5,973 bases of DNA, taken from NCBI GenBank assembly GCA_002451855.1, contig DKDS01000080.1, forward strand, positions 1 through 5,973, read 5' to 3'. The notes beneath the pieces are model-generated. The model made no database searches, was not told the origin of the DNA, and worked only from the letters and a program-made list of their open reading frames with translations. Positions 5,171-5,973 of the stretch are shown piece by piece. How positions within the stretch are numbered: the stretch's first letter is position 1; the number at the start of each line of letters is the position of its first letter. The position numbers and the translations under genes are program-made. Origin of the DNA: Ruminococcaceae bacterium UBA6842. Its GTDB lineage: Bacteria > Bacillota > Clostridia > Oscillospirales > Acutalibacteraceae.

Positions 5171-5581
5171 ATGCCCGAAAAGCAAAATTACAATACAAAA
5201 TCACGGAAATATATACTGGAATTTCTCGAAAGCCGCAAGGACTGCACCGTCAGTGCGGCAGATGTGGTAAATCACTTAAAATCAAACGGAATAAGCGTAA
5301 ATCAGGCTACCGTATACCGCTATCTTAACAAGCTGAGTGACGAACACAGGCTCTTGAAGTTTTCCGAAAACGACAACAACAAAGCCGTATACCGCTACAT
5401 TCAGCCCGAGCAGAACTGCGGCGGACATATTCATATAAAATGCCTTAAATGCGGCAGAATAATGCACCTTGAGTGTGATTTTATGGAGGATATACGCCGC
5501 CACCTTGAGGACGAGCATAGCTTTACGCTTTCCTGTGACGGCAGTATACTTTACGGAATATGCGGCGACTGTAAAAAATAA
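5171..5581 (+). CDS. Fur family metal-dependent transcriptional regulator
   Basis: A 136-residue Fur-superfamily protein (Fur, Zur, PerR and relatives), a dimeric DNA-binding regulator controlled by a metal ion. Residues 1 to about 80 form the winged helix, with VSAADVVNHLKSNG (27-40) and the recognition helix around NQATVYRYLNKL (44-55). Residues about 84-136 form the dimerisation and metal domain: GGHIHIKCLKCGRIMHLEC (84-102) and a C-terminal YGICGDCKK (128-136). Cys91, Cys94, Cys131 and Cys134 make the structural zinc site. His86, His88, Glu101 and possibly Glu80 and His116 are candidates for the sensing site. The His seen in the DNA-binding domain of E. coli Fur and PerR at this region appears replaced (Cys25-Thr26). 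I cannot tell which metal it senses. It is divergent from rplU and may regulate itself. It ends 3 nt from the convergent stop of the CapA-like gene. Confidence 0.9.
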   Translation: MPEKQNYNTKSRKYILEFLESRKDCTVSAADVVNHLKSNGISVNQATVYRYLNKLSDEHRLLKFSENDNNKAVYRYIQPEQNCGGHIHIKCLKCGRIMHLECDFMEDIRRHLEDEHSFTLSCDGSILYGICGDCKK

Positions 5582-5584
5582 TTG

Positions 5585-5973
5585 CTACTGCTTAAATGTT
5601 ATCTCGCAGCCTATCGCCTGCTGACATTCGGTAAGTCCCGAGGCTACGATTGCCTTTGTCCGCTCATATGACTTTGCGGCTTTTCCCGCCGCGGCAGAAT
5701 CGAGCGAATACTTTTTCGACGCGTCATCGGGATTTTCAAGCGGATATACGGTATAAAGGTATCCGCTGCCGCCCTTATACTTGTTTACCCAGGTAGGAAT
5801 AAGCTTTAAATCGGAAAGAGCCGTACCGTCCTTGTCCTTTTTAAGCGTAAATGTAAAGAGCATACCGTCCTCCGTATGGCCGGAGGGACAGCTGTCCATA
5901 AGCTCCTGACGCTGATTTGATACAAAATTTCCCGTGGAATACAGACAAACCGTGGTGTTCTGACCGTCCTCCG
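5585..5973 (-). CDS. CapA-family protein (PGA_cap metallophosphatase-like), C-terminal part, cut by window edge
   Basis: The frame is open to the right edge (first full codon at 5971), giving about 129 residues of a C-terminus that ends with TAG at 5585. The block LYSTGNFVSNQRQ, followed by TEDGMLFTFTLKKDKDG and then LIPTWVNKY, matches the end of the PGA_cap metallophosphatase domain of CapA-like proteins, where the usual form is YSLGNFVSxQ. Some members take part in poly-gamma-glutamate capsule synthesis, others are secreted enzymes of unknown substrate, so no precise role is assigned. The rest (YTVYPLENPDD, then an alanine-rich helix, ending GCEITFKQ) is less conserved. Start, signal peptide and metal ligands lie outside the window. 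An internal ATG at 5899 is not the start. It converges with the Fur-family gene. Confidence 0.8.
   Translation of the reverse strand, partial: EDGQNTTVCLYSTGNFVSNQRQELMDSCPSGHTEDGMLFTFTLKKDKDGTALSDLKLIPTWVNKYKGGSGYLYTVYPLENPDDASKKYSLDSAAAGKAAKSYERTKAIVASGLTECQQAIGCEITFKQ

Noticed and set aside
5282..5518. Hydrophobic-looking minus-strand frame inside the Fur-family gene
   Set aside because: It is a shadow of a well-supported gene and has no ribosome binding site or family resemblance.
1..5973. Mobile element, prophage, CRISPR array, toxin-antitoxin or defence system
   Set aside because: No transposase, integrase, repeat array, tRNA or defence-type domain is visible on either strand; the genes are core or common chromosomal ones.

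Overview
The window looks like ordinary chromosomal DNA from a Gram-positive anaerobe of the class Clostridia (Ruminococcaceae/Oscillospiraceae-like, inferred from gene content only). Support comes from the rplU-prp-rpmA-obg cluster, an L27 with the Firmicutes-type cleavable N-terminus together with its protease Prp, a Mini-RNase III, a YitT-family membrane protein, an oxygen-sensitive class III ribonucleotide reductase, and strong purine-rich ribosome binding sites with sigma-A-like promoters.

Layout on the minus strand, right to left. The 3' end of a CapA-type metallophosphatase gene enters at the right edge (5585-5973). It converges on a plus-strand Fur-family regulator (5171-5581), leaving only 3 nt between stops. 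The regulator is divergent from a long minus-strand cluster. That cluster starts at a near-consensus promoter (5072-5100) and a probable L21 leader RNA. It runs rplU, prp, rpmA, a rho-independent terminator (4026-4063), a zinc-ribbon DUF2007-like gene, a second DUF2007-like gene, obg, mrnC and yitT. Genes are tightly packed, with two ATGA overlaps, one 14-nt overlap and one 2-nt gap. A further promoter overlain by two probable NrdR boxes (606-660) then drives nrdD, which runs off the left edge (1-573).

Functionally the cluster is about ribosome building and translation: L21 and L27, the protease that matures L27, the ribosome-assembly GTPase Obg, and the RNase that matures 23S rRNA. Two small paralogous DUF2007-like proteins of unknown role sit between rpmA and obg, behind the terminator. 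nrdD is a separate unit tied to dNTP supply in anaerobic growth.

I see no prophage, transposon, CRISPR array, tRNA or rRNA, and no clear sign of a wholly new system. The least explained items are the coupled DUF2007 pair behind an internal terminator, the hairpin that would bury the yitT ribosome binding site, and the paired NrdR boxes on the nrdD promoter. All intergenic stretches are shorter than 300 nt.
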